Source: a virus
DNA length: 64,000 nt
IMG/VR virus record: IMGVR_UViG_3300047497_000079
Location: 1 to 64,000 of that record
Reading direction: 5' to 3' (one strand)
The stretch's first letter is position 1; each line of letters starts with the position of its first letter. The notes beneath the pieces were generated by a model. That model was not told the DNA's origin. It did no database searches and saw only the letters and a list, made by a program, of their open reading frames with translations. A program made the translations under genes and the position numbers. Of this stretch, positions 1-7,388 are shown in pieces.

Positions 1-40
1 TGAGGCGGGAATCATCCCCCTCTACAAGGAGGAACTATCT

Positions 41-325
41 ATGGACAATGTAACTGTTGTGATCGCGACCGTTTATTCAGGCGGAGCGTCGGAATCCGGA
101 AGCTGTGTCGTTTCCGAACATACTGATCTGGAAGAGGCCAAGGTTACGGCCCGCGATGAAGCTCTGGAGCGCTTTGCTGAAACGCACGGCGATCTGGAAC
201 CACAGCATCGCATCATTCTAGGATGCCTAACCTTCCCCGAACCAGAAGTGAAGACGACCGTCTTCGACGCGGTCCTTCCACAACAAACCCCAGATAGCGA
301 GCCGGTGACGGTTCAACTTTCATAG
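41..325 (+). CDS. Hypothetical small protein (94 aa)
   Basis: Unrecognised soluble acidic protein. The ATG follows a strong Shine-Dalgarno (AAGGAGG, 9 bases upstream). Residues 20-55 are Glu/Ala/Arg-rich and probably helical; the C-terminal 35 residues look extended. It is the first complete gene of a run of short plus-strand genes sharing the hairpin-plus-motif leader. The first bases of the window hold the end of the preceding leader. No signal peptide or membrane segment. Function unknown. Confidence 0.75.
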   Translation: MDNVTVVIATVYSGGASESGSCVVSEHTDLEEAKVTARDEALERFAETHGDLEPQHRIILGCLTFPEPEVKTTVFDAVLPQQTPDSEPVTVQLS

Positions 326-403
326 AGTTCACCCAGGGGGCGGGTCCGAAAGGACCCGTCTCATCAGAGGAGAGTAATTAGCCAATTTTAACAAGGAGGT
401 GTT

Positions 404-673
404 GTGAAAAATGGCAAACGTTCTGATTCCCTCCCAAAGGAAACGGGACCACCAAAAGAACTGATTACTATTGATCAGATAGACCAACTAATCACAGAAC
501 TTGACGACGATTTCATTCGCGCTCTTAGCGAAGAATATGACGAACCCCTCGACTATTCAGATGTCCTTGAGCCGACCATCTTTGGTCAGTGGCTCATCCC
601 GCTTCTGTTAGGTGAGTTCATCGTATTGACCATCGCCATTGTCCTCTGGATCGTGTGGCTATCTGATCGCTGA
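404..673 (+). CDS. Small membrane-anchored hypothetical protein (89 aa)
   Basis: GTG start placed by AAGGAGG 6-7 bases upstream. The N-terminal 60 residues are polar and acidic; residues about 63-85 (LIPLLLGEFIVLTIAIVLWI) form one hydrophobic helix followed by a short charged tail, so a C-terminally anchored inner-membrane protein is predicted. No family recognised. It is followed by a hairpin with a T-rich tail, the only clear intrinsic terminator in the first part of the array. Confidence 0.75.
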   Translation: MKNGKRSDSLPKETGPPKELITIDQIDQLITELDDDFIRALSEEYDEPLDYSDVLEPTIFGQWLIPLLLGEFIVLTIAIVLWIVWLSDR

Positions 674-681
674 AATCGTTG

Positions 682-716
682 CCTCGGGGGAGAGATTCCC
701 CGAGGTTTTATTTTAT
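682..716 (+). terminator. Intrinsic terminator
   Basis: CCTCGGGG and CCCCGAGG form an 8-bp stem around an 8-base loop, followed by TTTTATTTTATTG. Confidence 0.7.
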
Positions 717-754
717 TGTTTAGCCAATTTAGGCACATAAGGAGGAGTATTAAG

Positions 755-970
755 ATGCGTTATTCGGACAAAAGCGAACTCAAATATTTGATCAATGAGT
801 ATGGCTTTGACGCCGTTATCGCTGCTCTGACTGAGGTCGTGGCGGCTAAGTCTGAACAGATGAGAGACATCAATAAAACACGCTCAAAGGAATGGGGAAG
901 AGCTTCGGCTCGTCTGACAGAATTGCGCGTGTGGTGTGACCGTTTCGGTCCAGACTCTAACTGCCGCTGA
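755..970 (+). CDS. Hypothetical small protein (71 aa)
   Basis: The ATG at 755 follows AAGGAGGAG; an in-frame upstream extension lacks a ribosome-binding site and would cover the leader motif, so it was rejected. Predicted mostly helical, basic C-terminal half. No recognised family. Confidence 0.7.
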   Translation: MRYSDKSELKYLINEYGFDAVIAALTEVVAAKSEQMRDINKTRSKEWGRASARLTELRVWCDRFGPDSNCR

Positions 971-1024
971 TCATTGGAGGGGGATACAACCCCCTCTGTT
1001 AGCCAATTTTACAAGGAGGTAAAC

Positions 1025-1318
1025 ATGGCACCAGACCTTAACATGCTCGTCATTGAATCCAAATTCCCCCTCGCTTCAACGCCCGTTGGAAAGTTTGCCG
1101 GCGAAAGAGTTGCCGTCGCAATTGCTTATGAGCGAGTCCGGGCCGGTGAAGGTGAATCGTTTGGTTCACCTCTTCATTTCGGCTTCTACGGCCGCGTCAT
1201 GGTTTGTGACGATCCGATCTGTTTCGTCGAGGATGAGTACGGCGTGAATGAAATCACGGAAGAGGAGTATCGAAGCGCCGAAGAGGAGGAGTTCCTTGAA
1301 TTTGATGACGGCGCATGA
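1025..1318 (+). CDS. Hypothetical acidic-tailed protein (97 aa)
   Basis: Start set by ACAAGGAGGT 4 bases upstream of the ATG. The N-terminal two thirds has alternating hydrophobic and charged residues; the last 25 residues are very acidic (runs of Glu). Unrecognised. A DNA-mimic-like role could be imagined from the acidic tail, but nothing supports it directly. Confidence 0.72.
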   Translation: MAPDLNMLVIESKFPLASTPVGKFAGERVAVAIAYERVRAGEGESFGSPLHFGFYGRVMVCDDPICFVEDEYGVNEITEEEYRSAEEEEFLEFDDGA

Positions 1319-1387
1319 AACTGGTATTTAAAGCCAAGGAGGGGTTCGCCCCTCCGAGGCGTTTGTCCATTTTGATAGGAGTATTTA

Positions 1388-1597
1388 ATGGATCAGAGAA
1401 CGCTTGACCACCTGGATAGGTGGCTTAATTCGGAGATGTCGCGTTTGCCCGAACACACGCGGACCAAGTTCCGCAAGGTTATGATCGCCGTCTACAATGA
1501 AGACCCCGACCATTGGGGGAACACTTCGTGGTGGCGATGCTTCGACGAAGCGACATTTAGGATCGAGCGCGAAGCCATCAGGGAAAGTCAAGTTTAA
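1388..1597 (+). CDS. Hypothetical small protein (69 aa)
   Basis: ATG preceded by ATAGGAGTATTTA. The gene holds several Trp and His residues in its second half (DHWGNTSWWRCF). Unrecognised; typical member of the small-gene array. A longer minus-strand frame across it is a shadow. Confidence 0.7.
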   Translation: MDQRTLDHLDRWLNSEMSRLPEHTRTKFRKVMIAVYNEDPDHWGNTSWWRCFDEATFRIEREAIRESQV

Positions 1598-1657
1598 AGC
1601 CGAGGGGGCGGAAGCCCCCGTGGCGTTAGTCCATTTAACCACAAGGAGGTATTGGAC

Positions 1658-1888
1658 ATGTCTAACGATCACACGAACGGAGTTACCACTATGAGCAGAG
1701 CCGAACAACTCAAGGCTGAACTTGCCGAAGCCCGCGCCGCCGAGAAGGCGAAGAAGGAAGCCGAGCGTAAAGCAAAGCGCGAGGCCAAAGAAGCGGCCGC
1801 GAAGGCAAAGAAGCAGGAAGCCATTGACTGGCATCTTGAGAAATTGGCGAAGCTCGGTGCTGATTGCCACTGTGAGATTAAAGACTAA
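1658..1888 (+). CDS. Lys/Ala/Glu-rich coiled-coil protein (76 aa)
   Basis: ATG at 1658 follows ACAAGGAGGTATTGGAC. Residues 12-55 are almost entirely Ala, Glu, Lys and Arg with heptad-like spacing, predicting one long charged helix or coiled coil; the C-terminus carries a CHC motif. A second in-frame ATG at 1691 is a possible internal start. Highly charged helices can bind nucleic acid or bridge proteins; the actual role is unknown. Confidence 0.7.
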   Translation: MSNDHTNGVTTMSRAEQLKAELAEARAAEKAKKEAERKAKREAKEAAAKAKKQEAIDWHLEKLAKLGADCHCEIKD

Positions 1889-1952
1889 CCAGTATTGCCG
1901 AGGGGGAGCGATCCCCCGAGGCGTTTGTCCATTTAGGACCAAGGAGGTAATC

Positions 1953-2015
1953 ATGGCACAAGTAGAAGTAAACGCTATCGGAGGTACACATGAAGAAACA
2001 GATAGGCGTGATTGA
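1953..2015 (+). pseudogene. Truncated duplicate of the 2543 gene start (20-codon frame)
   Basis: Leader and first eight codons (MAQVEVNA) are nearly identical to those of the gene at 2543, but the frame ends after 20 codons. The sequence just before 2220 again resembles the 3' end of the 2543 gene (ATGAGA...TATTGAAAGCCAA), so an ancestral paralogue seems to have had its middle replaced by the unrelated gene at 1990-2169. It may now act only as an upstream frame delivering ribosomes to that gene. Confidence 0.55.
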
Positions 2016-2169
2016 TTGGTCGCGGTGGAATGACCGCCCGTGGTGGATCAAGAACGGGTTCAAGACGCGGGAGGAGGCGTGGGATGCATACCGGGGCAAT
2101 CCCGAAGCTTCCGAGAGCGCCGCTCATCAAGCCGAGTGGATCAGGAAGCGCCGCCAGTCTAAATCATGA
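1990..2169 (+). CDS. Hypothetical Trp-rich small protein (59 aa)
   Basis: Short basic protein rich in Trp (seven in 59 residues) starting with MKKQIGVIDWSRW. Its Shine-Dalgarno (CGGAGGTACAC) lies inside the truncated duplicate of the next paralogue, and the ATG overlaps that frame. Unrecognised; the Trp/Arg pattern would suit a small protein- or nucleic-acid-binding domain, but that is a guess. Confidence 0.65.
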   Translation: MKKQIGVIDWSRWNDRPWWIKNGFKTREEAWDAYRGNPEASESAAHQAEWIRKRRQSKS

Positions 2170-2267
2170 ACCACGAGTCTAAACTTGCATCCATGAGATC
2201 TTATTGAAAGCCAAGGGGGTCTTCGGACCCCCGAGGCGTTTGTCCATTTAGGACCAAGGAGGTAATC

Positions 2268-2501
2268 ATGCCCTATGTTGTGCAGATGCAATACTATGTT
2301 CAGGGTGACAAATATACTCACTTAGTGCATAGCAAGAGTACAAATAAACTCTTGGTATATCCAGATCATAAATCGGCAAAAGTGTGGCCCGACGAGGCTC
2401 TTTTTCCGAAGGTTGATTGCGATAGAGCACCTGAGTTCTCGCTCGTGGACGTTAGATCTTTGCCAAAGCTTTTACAGAAGGCAATTGCAGAGGGGGCGTA
2501 A
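2268..2501 (+). CDS. Hypothetical small protein (77 aa)
   Basis: Start follows CCAAGGAGGTAATC in a leader identical to the one at 1936-1952. Predicted beta-rich N-terminus (MPYVVQMQYYVQGDKYTHLV). No family recognised. Confidence 0.7.
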   Translation: MPYVVQMQYYVQGDKYTHLVHSKSTNKLLVYPDHKSAKVWPDEALFPKVDCDRAPEFSLVDVRSLPKLLQKAIAEGA

Positions 2502-2542
2502 GCCCCCAAAGCGTTAGGTCATACTGACCAAAGGAGGTATTC

Positions 2543-2845
2543 ATGGCACAAGTAGAAGTAAACGCATATCCAATTCATGAAAGGTTTCCGGGCGGACATA
2601 CGATTTCGTTCGACCTCACAAGCCGGTCCCCATCCAAACGCTACGACATCAAGAATGTCGACGATGCGAAGGCAGCTCTGGCTGACTTTGCAATGGAGAT
2701 GGCGAAGACCCAGAAGGCTTGGGAGGTATCGGTACGTTTCGATAAACGTTCTGGTCGTAAACCTGCTGGATTTGATAAAGCGGACAGGGCACGCGAATTA
2801 CAATGCCTCGTCAATCTCGAACTTGCACCTATGAGAAAATATTGA
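2543..2845 (+). CDS. Hypothetical protein (100 aa), intact copy of a duplicated cassette
   Basis: Starts MAQVEVNAYPIHERF; the leader and first codons are repeated at 1936-1976. Basic C-terminal half with several Lys and Arg residues. Unrecognised. The duplication shows that genes of this array share ends that could recombine. Confidence 0.72.
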   Translation: MAQVEVNAYPIHERFPGGHTISFDLTSRSPSKRYDIKNVDDAKAALADFAMEMAKTQKAWEVSVRFDKRSGRKPAGFDKADRARELQCLVNLELAPMRKY

Positions 2846-2902
2846 AAGCCAAGGAGGGGTTCGCCCCTCCGAGGCATTAGTCAATTTAAACAGGAGGACA
2901 CT

Positions 2903-3346
2903 ATGTTATCAGACACAGATAGGGGATGTATACGTAGGCACTTCACAGTACCCCCGCATATTGAAGCCTGTAGTAGGGCTATCTGCTATGACTTGTTATT
3001 CGGACCTTCTTGGTCACTTATCCCTTCCAACGACATCACCAAGTACAACGCGGATTGTCTCGCGACTTTCCGTGCGGACCTTGAGGATGATTTTGAAGAG
3101 GGAGACGTGATCGAGGAAACGTATGTCGGTCAGGTGGCTCAAGCCCTACGGGACTTCATAGATTCCCTGCCCTCTGAGATTTATTATGACAAACAATTGG
3201 GTGAGGTCCTCGATAAGGAACCTGAAGGCTATGAAGACGAAGATGGTGAGTATTATGAACCCGACTGGGATGATTATTACAAGCTTGATAGCGCCGACAT
3301 AGTCGAGGTTCTCTTCGGGAAAACAATCGCCCGAGAGTTCAAATAG
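2903..3346 (+). CDS. Hypothetical acidic protein (147 aa)
   Basis: One of the longer products in the array. Strongly acidic in residues 50-65 and 95-120 (Asp/Glu/Tyr-rich, EPEGYEDEDGEYYEPDWDDY). ATG is preceded by ACAGGAGGACACT. No recognised domain. Acidic surfaces of this type occur in phage DNA-mimic inhibitors, but nothing specific supports that here. Confidence 0.72.
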   Translation: MLSDTDRGCIRRHFTVPPHIEACSRAICYDLLFGPSWSLIPSNDITKYNADCLATFRADLEDDFEEGDVIEETYVGQVAQALRDFIDSLPSEIYYDKQLGEVLDKEPEGYEDEDGEYYEPDWDDYYKLDSADIVEVLFGKTIAREFK

Positions 3347-3404
3347 GAGAGGAGGTCTTCGGACCTCCGATCCGTTTGTTCATTTAGAACCAAAGGAGAT
3401 AACA

Positions 3405-3590
3405 ATGAAGAAGATGTCCCAAAAGGATATGTTCTATAAAGCCAGTCGAGACAACGCGGCTTTGGATGCTGAATTTTCTGAAATGGTGAATGGCCCAAAC
3501 CCGATTACGAAAGCGGAATTGGAACGTCTCATTCAGAAACGCCCTACACTCTGGGGCCGTTGGAAGTCCTGGCTCGACAAACTCCAGTAA
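3405..3590 (+). CDS. Hypothetical small protein (61 aa)
   Basis: ATG after CCAAAGGAGATAACA. Basic, mostly helical by composition; ends RPTLWGRWKSWLDKLQ, an amphipathic Trp-containing helix. Unrecognised. Confidence 0.68.
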   Translation: MKKMSQKDMFYKASRDNAALDAEFSEMVNGPNPITKAELERLIQKRPTLWGRWKSWLDKLQ

Positions 3591-3640
3591 TTGGTAGGGG
3601 TACGGCCCCTACCGTTAGCCAATTTTCAAAGGAGGCAAGA

Positions 3641-3871
3641 ATGCACAACGAATGTTGTGAACATAATGAAAAATGCAACTGGGCAGTAGGTTCCAATTTT
3701 CCAGGGTACCTTCCAGAAAATCACGCTGAACACTTTTCTGATTGGTATGACGCTTATGAGTATTTCATGCAGCTTTCAGAAGATTTACCGGTCGTTGAAC
3801 CAGAGAAAGACATCGAAACCATTGGTAAAGATGGAATGATCTACTGGCTGGTTGCTATTGGAAGGGGTTAA
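3641..3871 (+). CDS. Hypothetical Cys/His-containing protein (76 aa)
   Basis: ATG at 3641 follows AAAGGAGGCAAGA; an upstream in-frame extension overlaps the previous gene and was rejected. The N-terminus MHNECCEHNEKCNW clusters three Cys and two His and may bind a metal. Rest acidic. Unrecognised. Confidence 0.68.
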   Translation: MHNECCEHNEKCNWAVGSNFPGYLPENHAEHFSDWYDAYEYFMQLSEDLPVVEPEKDIETIGKDGMIYWLVAIGRG

Positions 3872-3913
3872 CCCCCTTCCGTTTGTCCATTTTCAGGACT
3901 ACAGGAGGTAACT

Positions 3914-4183
3914 ATGCGCAATCGTTTTGATAAAGCTCTCTATGCTCAGGCAGGAGCGGGCAATCCTTCGGGCATTGCTCTGGGAATAATCGAAGCATGT
4001 GAAGAAATCAGAAAAGACCCACACTGGTCAACGGAAGGGATCTGCAAAGACCCTGCGGTACGCCTCTTGGTGCATCAGTTGGCTAGCATCTGCGAAGTGT
4101 GGGAGATGTTTTACGACTTCGATGAATACGCTCGTCTCATGAATGAGTGCAGGAAGCTTTCGAGCGAAAACGTCGTTACATAA
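3914..4183 (+). CDS. Hypothetical protein (89 aa)
   Basis: ATG after ACAGGAGGTAACT. Mixed helical composition, three Cys residues, no membrane segment. Followed by a long hairpin (AAGGGGCGGC/GCCGCCCCTT, 4196-4219). Unrecognised. Confidence 0.7.
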   Translation: MRNRFDKALYAQAGAGNPSGIALGIIEACEEIRKDPHWSTEGICKDPAVRLLVHQLASICEVWEMFYDFDEYARLMNECRKLSSENVVT

Positions 4184-4257
4184 CCGAATAAGACAAGGGG
4201 CGGCCGTCGCCGCCCCTTGTCTGGCTTTTAGCCTTATTTCAAGGCAAGGAGGTATCT

Positions 4258-4485
4258 ATGAGCATTAACTTTTCTTCTGAACCAGATGGGTGTGGTTTTA
4301 TCTATCAGCGCACGCACAATTGCGGTTTCGAACAGTACAATATCGCCGTTCCAGGCCGGGGCTATGGACCCCATCCTGGTCCTGGCTTTAAGGTGTTGTA
4401 CGGTGGTGTCGAGATCGGCGAGGCTGCTACGCTCGACGAGGCCAAGACCATTGCCAACGCTCACTGGCAGAAGATACAAAACTAG
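4258..4485 (+). CDS. Hypothetical protein (75 aa)
   Basis: ATG after GCAAGGAGGTATCT. Gly- and Pro-rich middle (PGRGYGPHPGPGFKVLYGG) then a helical tail ending in WQKIQN. The pattern resembles short single-domain phage proteins that modify a viral or host target, but no family is recognised. Confidence 0.68.
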   Translation: MSINFSSEPDGCGFIYQRTHNCGFEQYNIAVPGRGYGPHPGPGFKVLYGGVEIGEAATLDEAKTIANAHWQKIQN

Positions 4486-4554
4486 CTCAGAGGCATGGGG
4501 TTCACATCCCATGCCGGCCTTCGGCTTTTAGCCACTTTTAACAAGGAGGTAAAC

Positions 4555-4965
4555 ATGTACTTCTCATGTATCTACGCCGTTGACTGCCATCCAGACAATC
4601 TCTACGGAGCCGAATTTTATAAACCTGATATCGGTGAGTGGACGGAAACGGAGGGTGACGATCAGTATCAGAAGTGGTGCGCGATCTTAACTAAGGACGA
4701 GTTCCTTAAATGGGTCAGGGGAAATTTCTCCGTTGGCAGCCTTTCGGAAACGATGGGAATGCTTGGTGCTCCTGGCTTTGGTATTGGTCATGCACCTGCA
4801 TGGTGCTTAACCTCAGGCGAGGAAGATTGGTCTGGCTCTCTGTATTTTTGCCCTCTCATTCCGATGCAACGAAAAACAGGTGAAGCCGAATTTTATAAAG
4901 TGGCTGACCGGGATGAAAACTGGAAGCGCCTAAAACGCGCGGTAATCAACATGATGCGGAAGTAA
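4555..4965 (+). CDS. Hypothetical protein (136 aa)
   Basis: ATG at 4555 follows ACAAGGAGGTAAAC; upstream in-frame codons cross the leader hairpin. Mixed alpha/beta composition, five Cys residues. Unrecognised. Confidence 0.7.
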   Translation: MYFSCIYAVDCHPDNLYGAEFYKPDIGEWTETEGDDQYQKWCAILTKDEFLKWVRGNFSVGSLSETMGMLGAPGFGIGHAPAWCLTSGEEDWSGSLYFCPLIPMQRKTGEAEFYKVADRDENWKRLKRAVINMMRK

Positions 4966-5020
4966 TTGTAAGCTCGGGGTTCGCCCCGAGTGTTAGCCTA
5001 TATTAAACCAGGAGGTAAAC

Positions 5021-5263
5021 ATGACTTATTTTAATGGCACTCATCCTAGCTTACCGACAGAGAACGTACGAGGTGAACCCATTTCACGTAAGCCAATGAC
5101 ACGGATCTATTGTGATGCCTGTGCGGAGGCGGCAATACCGCTTCCACCAGCAGGTCCACTCACAAGCGATCCGATGGTCGGCCGGCACTGGAATACAGAG
5201 TTCATCTGGTGTCCTTATTACGGTGGGGATGCCAAGTGCCAAGTTTGTAATGAGCCATGCTAA
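5021..5263 (+). CDS. Putative zinc-binding small protein (80 aa)
   Basis: Two Cys pairs flank the second half (YCDAC near residue 30; CPYYGGDAKCQVCNEPC at the end), suggesting a small zinc ribbon. ATG after CCAGGAGGTAAAC. Partner and function unknown. Confidence 0.68.
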   Translation: MTYFNGTHPSLPTENVRGEPISRKPMTRIYCDACAEAAIPLPPAGPLTSDPMVGRHWNTEFIWCPYYGGDAKCQVCNEPC

Positions 5264-5379
5264 TTGTAAGCTAGGGGTTCACCCCTAGTCTTAGTAAATT
5301 TTCTTACTCCAATGCGAAACCTAATACGTCGTACCGGGGTGGTGCTCGGTGCTTGAAGATGCAGCCATGGAGTAAACGA

Positions 5380-5601
5380 GTGGGCCAATCTAAAATGTAC
5401 CAACCGGAAGTCGACGCTATCGTCGATAAGGTTCGAAAGACGAAGAGCTGCGAACGAACGACATTACCAGATGGTGCCGAGGTATATGCCTATCCTTATG
5501 CGGATGGCTCGGTAGCATGGGGTATCAATCGTCCCAGCGATCACGTCAACATCTTACGCGGCATTCGTGGCCCGGATGGTCAGGACAGGAACACTTATTG
5601 A
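5380..5601 (+). CDS. Hypothetical protein (73 aa)
   Basis: GTG start at 5380 chosen because the conserved leader supplies ATGGAG 8-10 bases upstream, exactly as in the next cassette. Upstream TTG/ATG codons lie inside the leader. Ends RGIRGPDGQDRNTY. Unrecognised. Confidence 0.62.
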   Translation: MGQSKMYQPEVDAIVDKVRKTKSCERTTLPDGAEVYAYPYADGSVAWGINRPSDHVNILRGIRGPDGQDRNTY

Positions 5602-5700
5602 TCTAAGCGGGGGCTTCGGCCTCCGCCCTCCAATGCGAAACGCAATAGCGTAGTACCGAGGTGGTGCTCGGTGCTTGAAGATGCAACCATGGAGGTAAAA

Positions 5701-5814
5701 ATGCACGAATACATCGTCCCCGCGATAATTGGTATTCTTTCAGGCTGGGTCGCCTATGACATCATAGGCGGCATCGTCCTGTTCATCAAATACCGGAAGG
5801 AACGGGTCGAATAG
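5701..5814 (+). CDS. Single-helix membrane microprotein (37 aa)
   Basis: ATG directly follows ATGGAGGTAAAA of the second leader family. Residues 5-30 are hydrophobic (PAIIGILSGWVAYDIIGGIV) and the tail is basic (KYRKERVE), giving a one-helix inner-membrane peptide with cytoplasmic tail. Unrecognised. Confidence 0.6.
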   Translation: MHEYIVPAIIGILSGWVAYDIIGGIVLFIKYRKERVE

Positions 5815-5939
5815 CATTCTCTAATGCAACTACTTGATAGCCATGGAGGTAACCCCTCCTAGAATCGAAAAGCGCCAGGCCGACCCCCTGGCGTCTTCAT
5901 GCCGGGGTGGTGCTCGGCGTCTGATGAAAGGAGTAGATA

Positions 5940-6188
5940 ATGCCAATCACTAAGCAGGAACTTGCTATGGTGGCAGACTTGCTCGAAGAGATCGAGAGGG
6001 CGTCCCGTGAGGCACAGGCGCTGTTGATGAAAGCAGGGTATCACACGATGCCCTCGCCCATCGGCAAGGCCAATCATTTCCTCATGGACCATGTCGGTAT
6101 TGGTCATCCGGACTTTCCGGAACTTGCAAGTCTGTACAGTCCACCAAGCAAGCTTGCCGATGAGCTAAGGCATTTGCGTCAGAACTAA
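5940..6188 (+). CDS. Hypothetical helical protein (82 aa)
   Basis: ATG after AAAGGAGTAGATA. N-terminal 40 residues form an acidic amphipathic helix; centre includes His residues. Preceded by a partial second-type leader. Unrecognised. Confidence 0.68.
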   Translation: MPITKQELAMVADLLEEIERASREAQALLMKAGYHTMPSPIGKANHFLMDHVGIGHPDFPELASLYSPPSKLADELRHLRQN

Positions 6189-6310
6189 CCAACAAAAAAG
6201 GGACGGAAGGTGGTGCTTCCGTCCCCGTGGTGCTCGCGCCTTCGACCATGGAGGTGCTGCATCCGAATATCATTATGTTAGCCAATTTTCAACAGCAAAT
6301 GGAGGTGGAA

Positions 6311-6523
6311 ATGTCGGTAGAGATTGATACGGACGACGCGAAGGCATTTGGGGCAGACGCCTGGGTTCATTGCGGGTCACATGGAAGGCCACACCGAACG
6401 GGGTGGTGTACCGTTAATGTCCGCAACAAAACCCTCTTGAAGGCCACAAATTTCGACGACGCCGTCAAGGAATGCAAAGCCCGAGGGCTTTGGCTGTACG
6501 GCCATCAATCAACCGACACCTAA
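6311..6523 (+). CDS. Hypothetical protein (70 aa)
   Basis: Start at 6311 is set by ATGGAGGTGGAA; upstream in-frame codons cover both leader types, which occur in series here (6219-6256, then 6277-6289). Contains Cys/His residues in residues 17-33. Unrecognised. Confidence 0.65.
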   Translation: MSVEIDTDDAKAFGADAWVHCGSHGRPHRTGWCTVNVRNKTLLKATNFDDAVKECKARGLWLYGHQSTDT

Positions 6524-6587
6524 CTACATTAGCCAGCCCTCCGTGGCTGGCCCTTAGGTCATAACTGAAAGGATAGGACCAAAAAAC

Positions 6588-7022
6588 ATGCGATACGTCT
6601 TCGATGACGGAGGCAGATCAGCCGCCGGCTTCAAAGGAAGATCCGGTGATTGTGTTTGCCGATCAATCGCCATCGTCACGGGAAAACCCTACCTAGAGGT
6701 GTATCAAGAAATCAATGCCATAGCCCAAACCGAGCGCCCCAACTCGAAGCGGCGTAAGGGAAAGCGCTCATCCGCCAGGGATGGAGTTTTCAAGGCAACC
6801 ATGCATCGATATCTCAAGGACCTCGGGTATCAGTGGGTCCCCACGATGAAAATAGGGCAAGGCTGCAAAGTCCATATGCGACAAGATGAACTGCCCCCTG
6901 GACGCCTAATCGTGAATTTGTCAAAGCATACGACGGCCGTCATCGACGGCGTGATACACGACACACACGATTGTTCGCGGGATGGAACGCGCTGCGTTTA
7001 TGGCTATTTTGTGAAAGCCTAG
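6588..7022 (+). CDS. Papain-like cysteine-protease-fold hypothetical protein (144 aa)
   Basis: Resembles a group of uncharacterised phage and bacterial proteins with a Cys near the N-terminus (GDCVCRSIAI, about residues 20-29), a conserved LSKHTTAVIDG segment (about 116-126) and HDTHDCSRDG then VYGYF at the end. The Cys, His and Asp order fits a papain-like fold; no substrate is known. SD is weak (GAAAGGATAGG). Followed by a strong terminator, so it closes this transcription unit. Confidence 0.7.
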   Translation: MRYVFDDGGRSAAGFKGRSGDCVCRSIAIVTGKPYLEVYQEINAIAQTERPNSKRRKGKRSSARDGVFKATMHRYLKDLGYQWVPTMKIGQGCKVHMRQDELPPGRLIVNLSKHTTAVIDGVIHDTHDCSRDGTRCVYGYFVKA

Positions 7023-7031
7023 CAACAAAAA

Positions 7032-7062
7032 GGGGCAGCCGGAGGTAACCGCTGCCCCTTTT
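7032..7062 (+). terminator. Intrinsic terminator
   Basis: GGGGCAGC/GCTGCCCC stem with 11-base loop followed by TTTT. Confidence 0.7.
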
Positions 7063-7388
7063 CGTCTACAAGGAGGTGGCCTGCTTATAGCGGGTAACGC
7101 CCCCGCGCACAAGACAAATTTGTGCAGATGTAATTCGTTGAACGCCGGTCCTTTTCCGGCTTTAGTGAATTTAAGTCCAAGGCGTCAGATGCTTTCATGG
7201 AGACAGTCCGAATAGCACATATTCCGAAAAATTGTGACTATTCCAAGCACTTTTAGTGACTGCTTTCATCAACACAACTTAACAAAAGTTGTGAATTTTT
7301 CGTAGCGCCTTGATTTTTTAACACATATTTTATAACGTGTGTGTTAGCGGGAACTTGCAACGCAACACGTTATAAAAGCGATTCTAAA
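7063..7388 (+). promoter_or_regulatory. Gene-free regulatory stretch upstream of the winged-helix gene
   Basis: Contains a relic SD (ACAAGGAGGT, 7067-7077), a degenerate motif copy (7160), an 8-bp inverted repeat CACAACTT/AAGTTGTG (7273-7293) followed by AATTTTT, and then AT-rich DNA ending in the paired TTATAACGTGT repeats. No coding frame is convincing. Confidence 0.5.
7330..7375 (+). promoter_or_regulatory. Inverted repeat TTATAACGTGT ... ACACGTTATAA (operator candidate)
   Basis: Two 11-base arms (7330-7340 and 7365-7375) are perfect inverses separated by 24 bases and end 13 bases before the start codon of a DNA-binding protein gene. This is the geometry of an autoregulatory operator; the regulator identity is inferred. 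Confidence 0.55.

Larger units (their letters stand above)
5307..6256 (+). repeat. Second leader family (CTCCAATGCGAAAC ... GGTGGTGCTCGG ... CCATGGAGG)
   Basis: Two full copies (5307-5372, 5628-5700) share about 65 bases: CTCCAATGCGAAAC, a GTACCGRGGTGGTGCTCGG segment able to fold on itself, GTGCTTGAAGATGCA and CCATGGAGG, which is the Shine-Dalgarno of the next gene. Partial copies are at 5817-5852 (centre missing), 5901-5926 (centre only) and 6219-6256. This replaces the TTAGCCAATTT module in this segment. A structured 5' UTR is the simplest reading. Confidence 0.7.

Noticed and set aside
1385-1954. 189-codon minus-strand frame across the left array
   Set aside because: Crosses two hairpin modules and three well-supported plus-strand genes with strong SD sequences.
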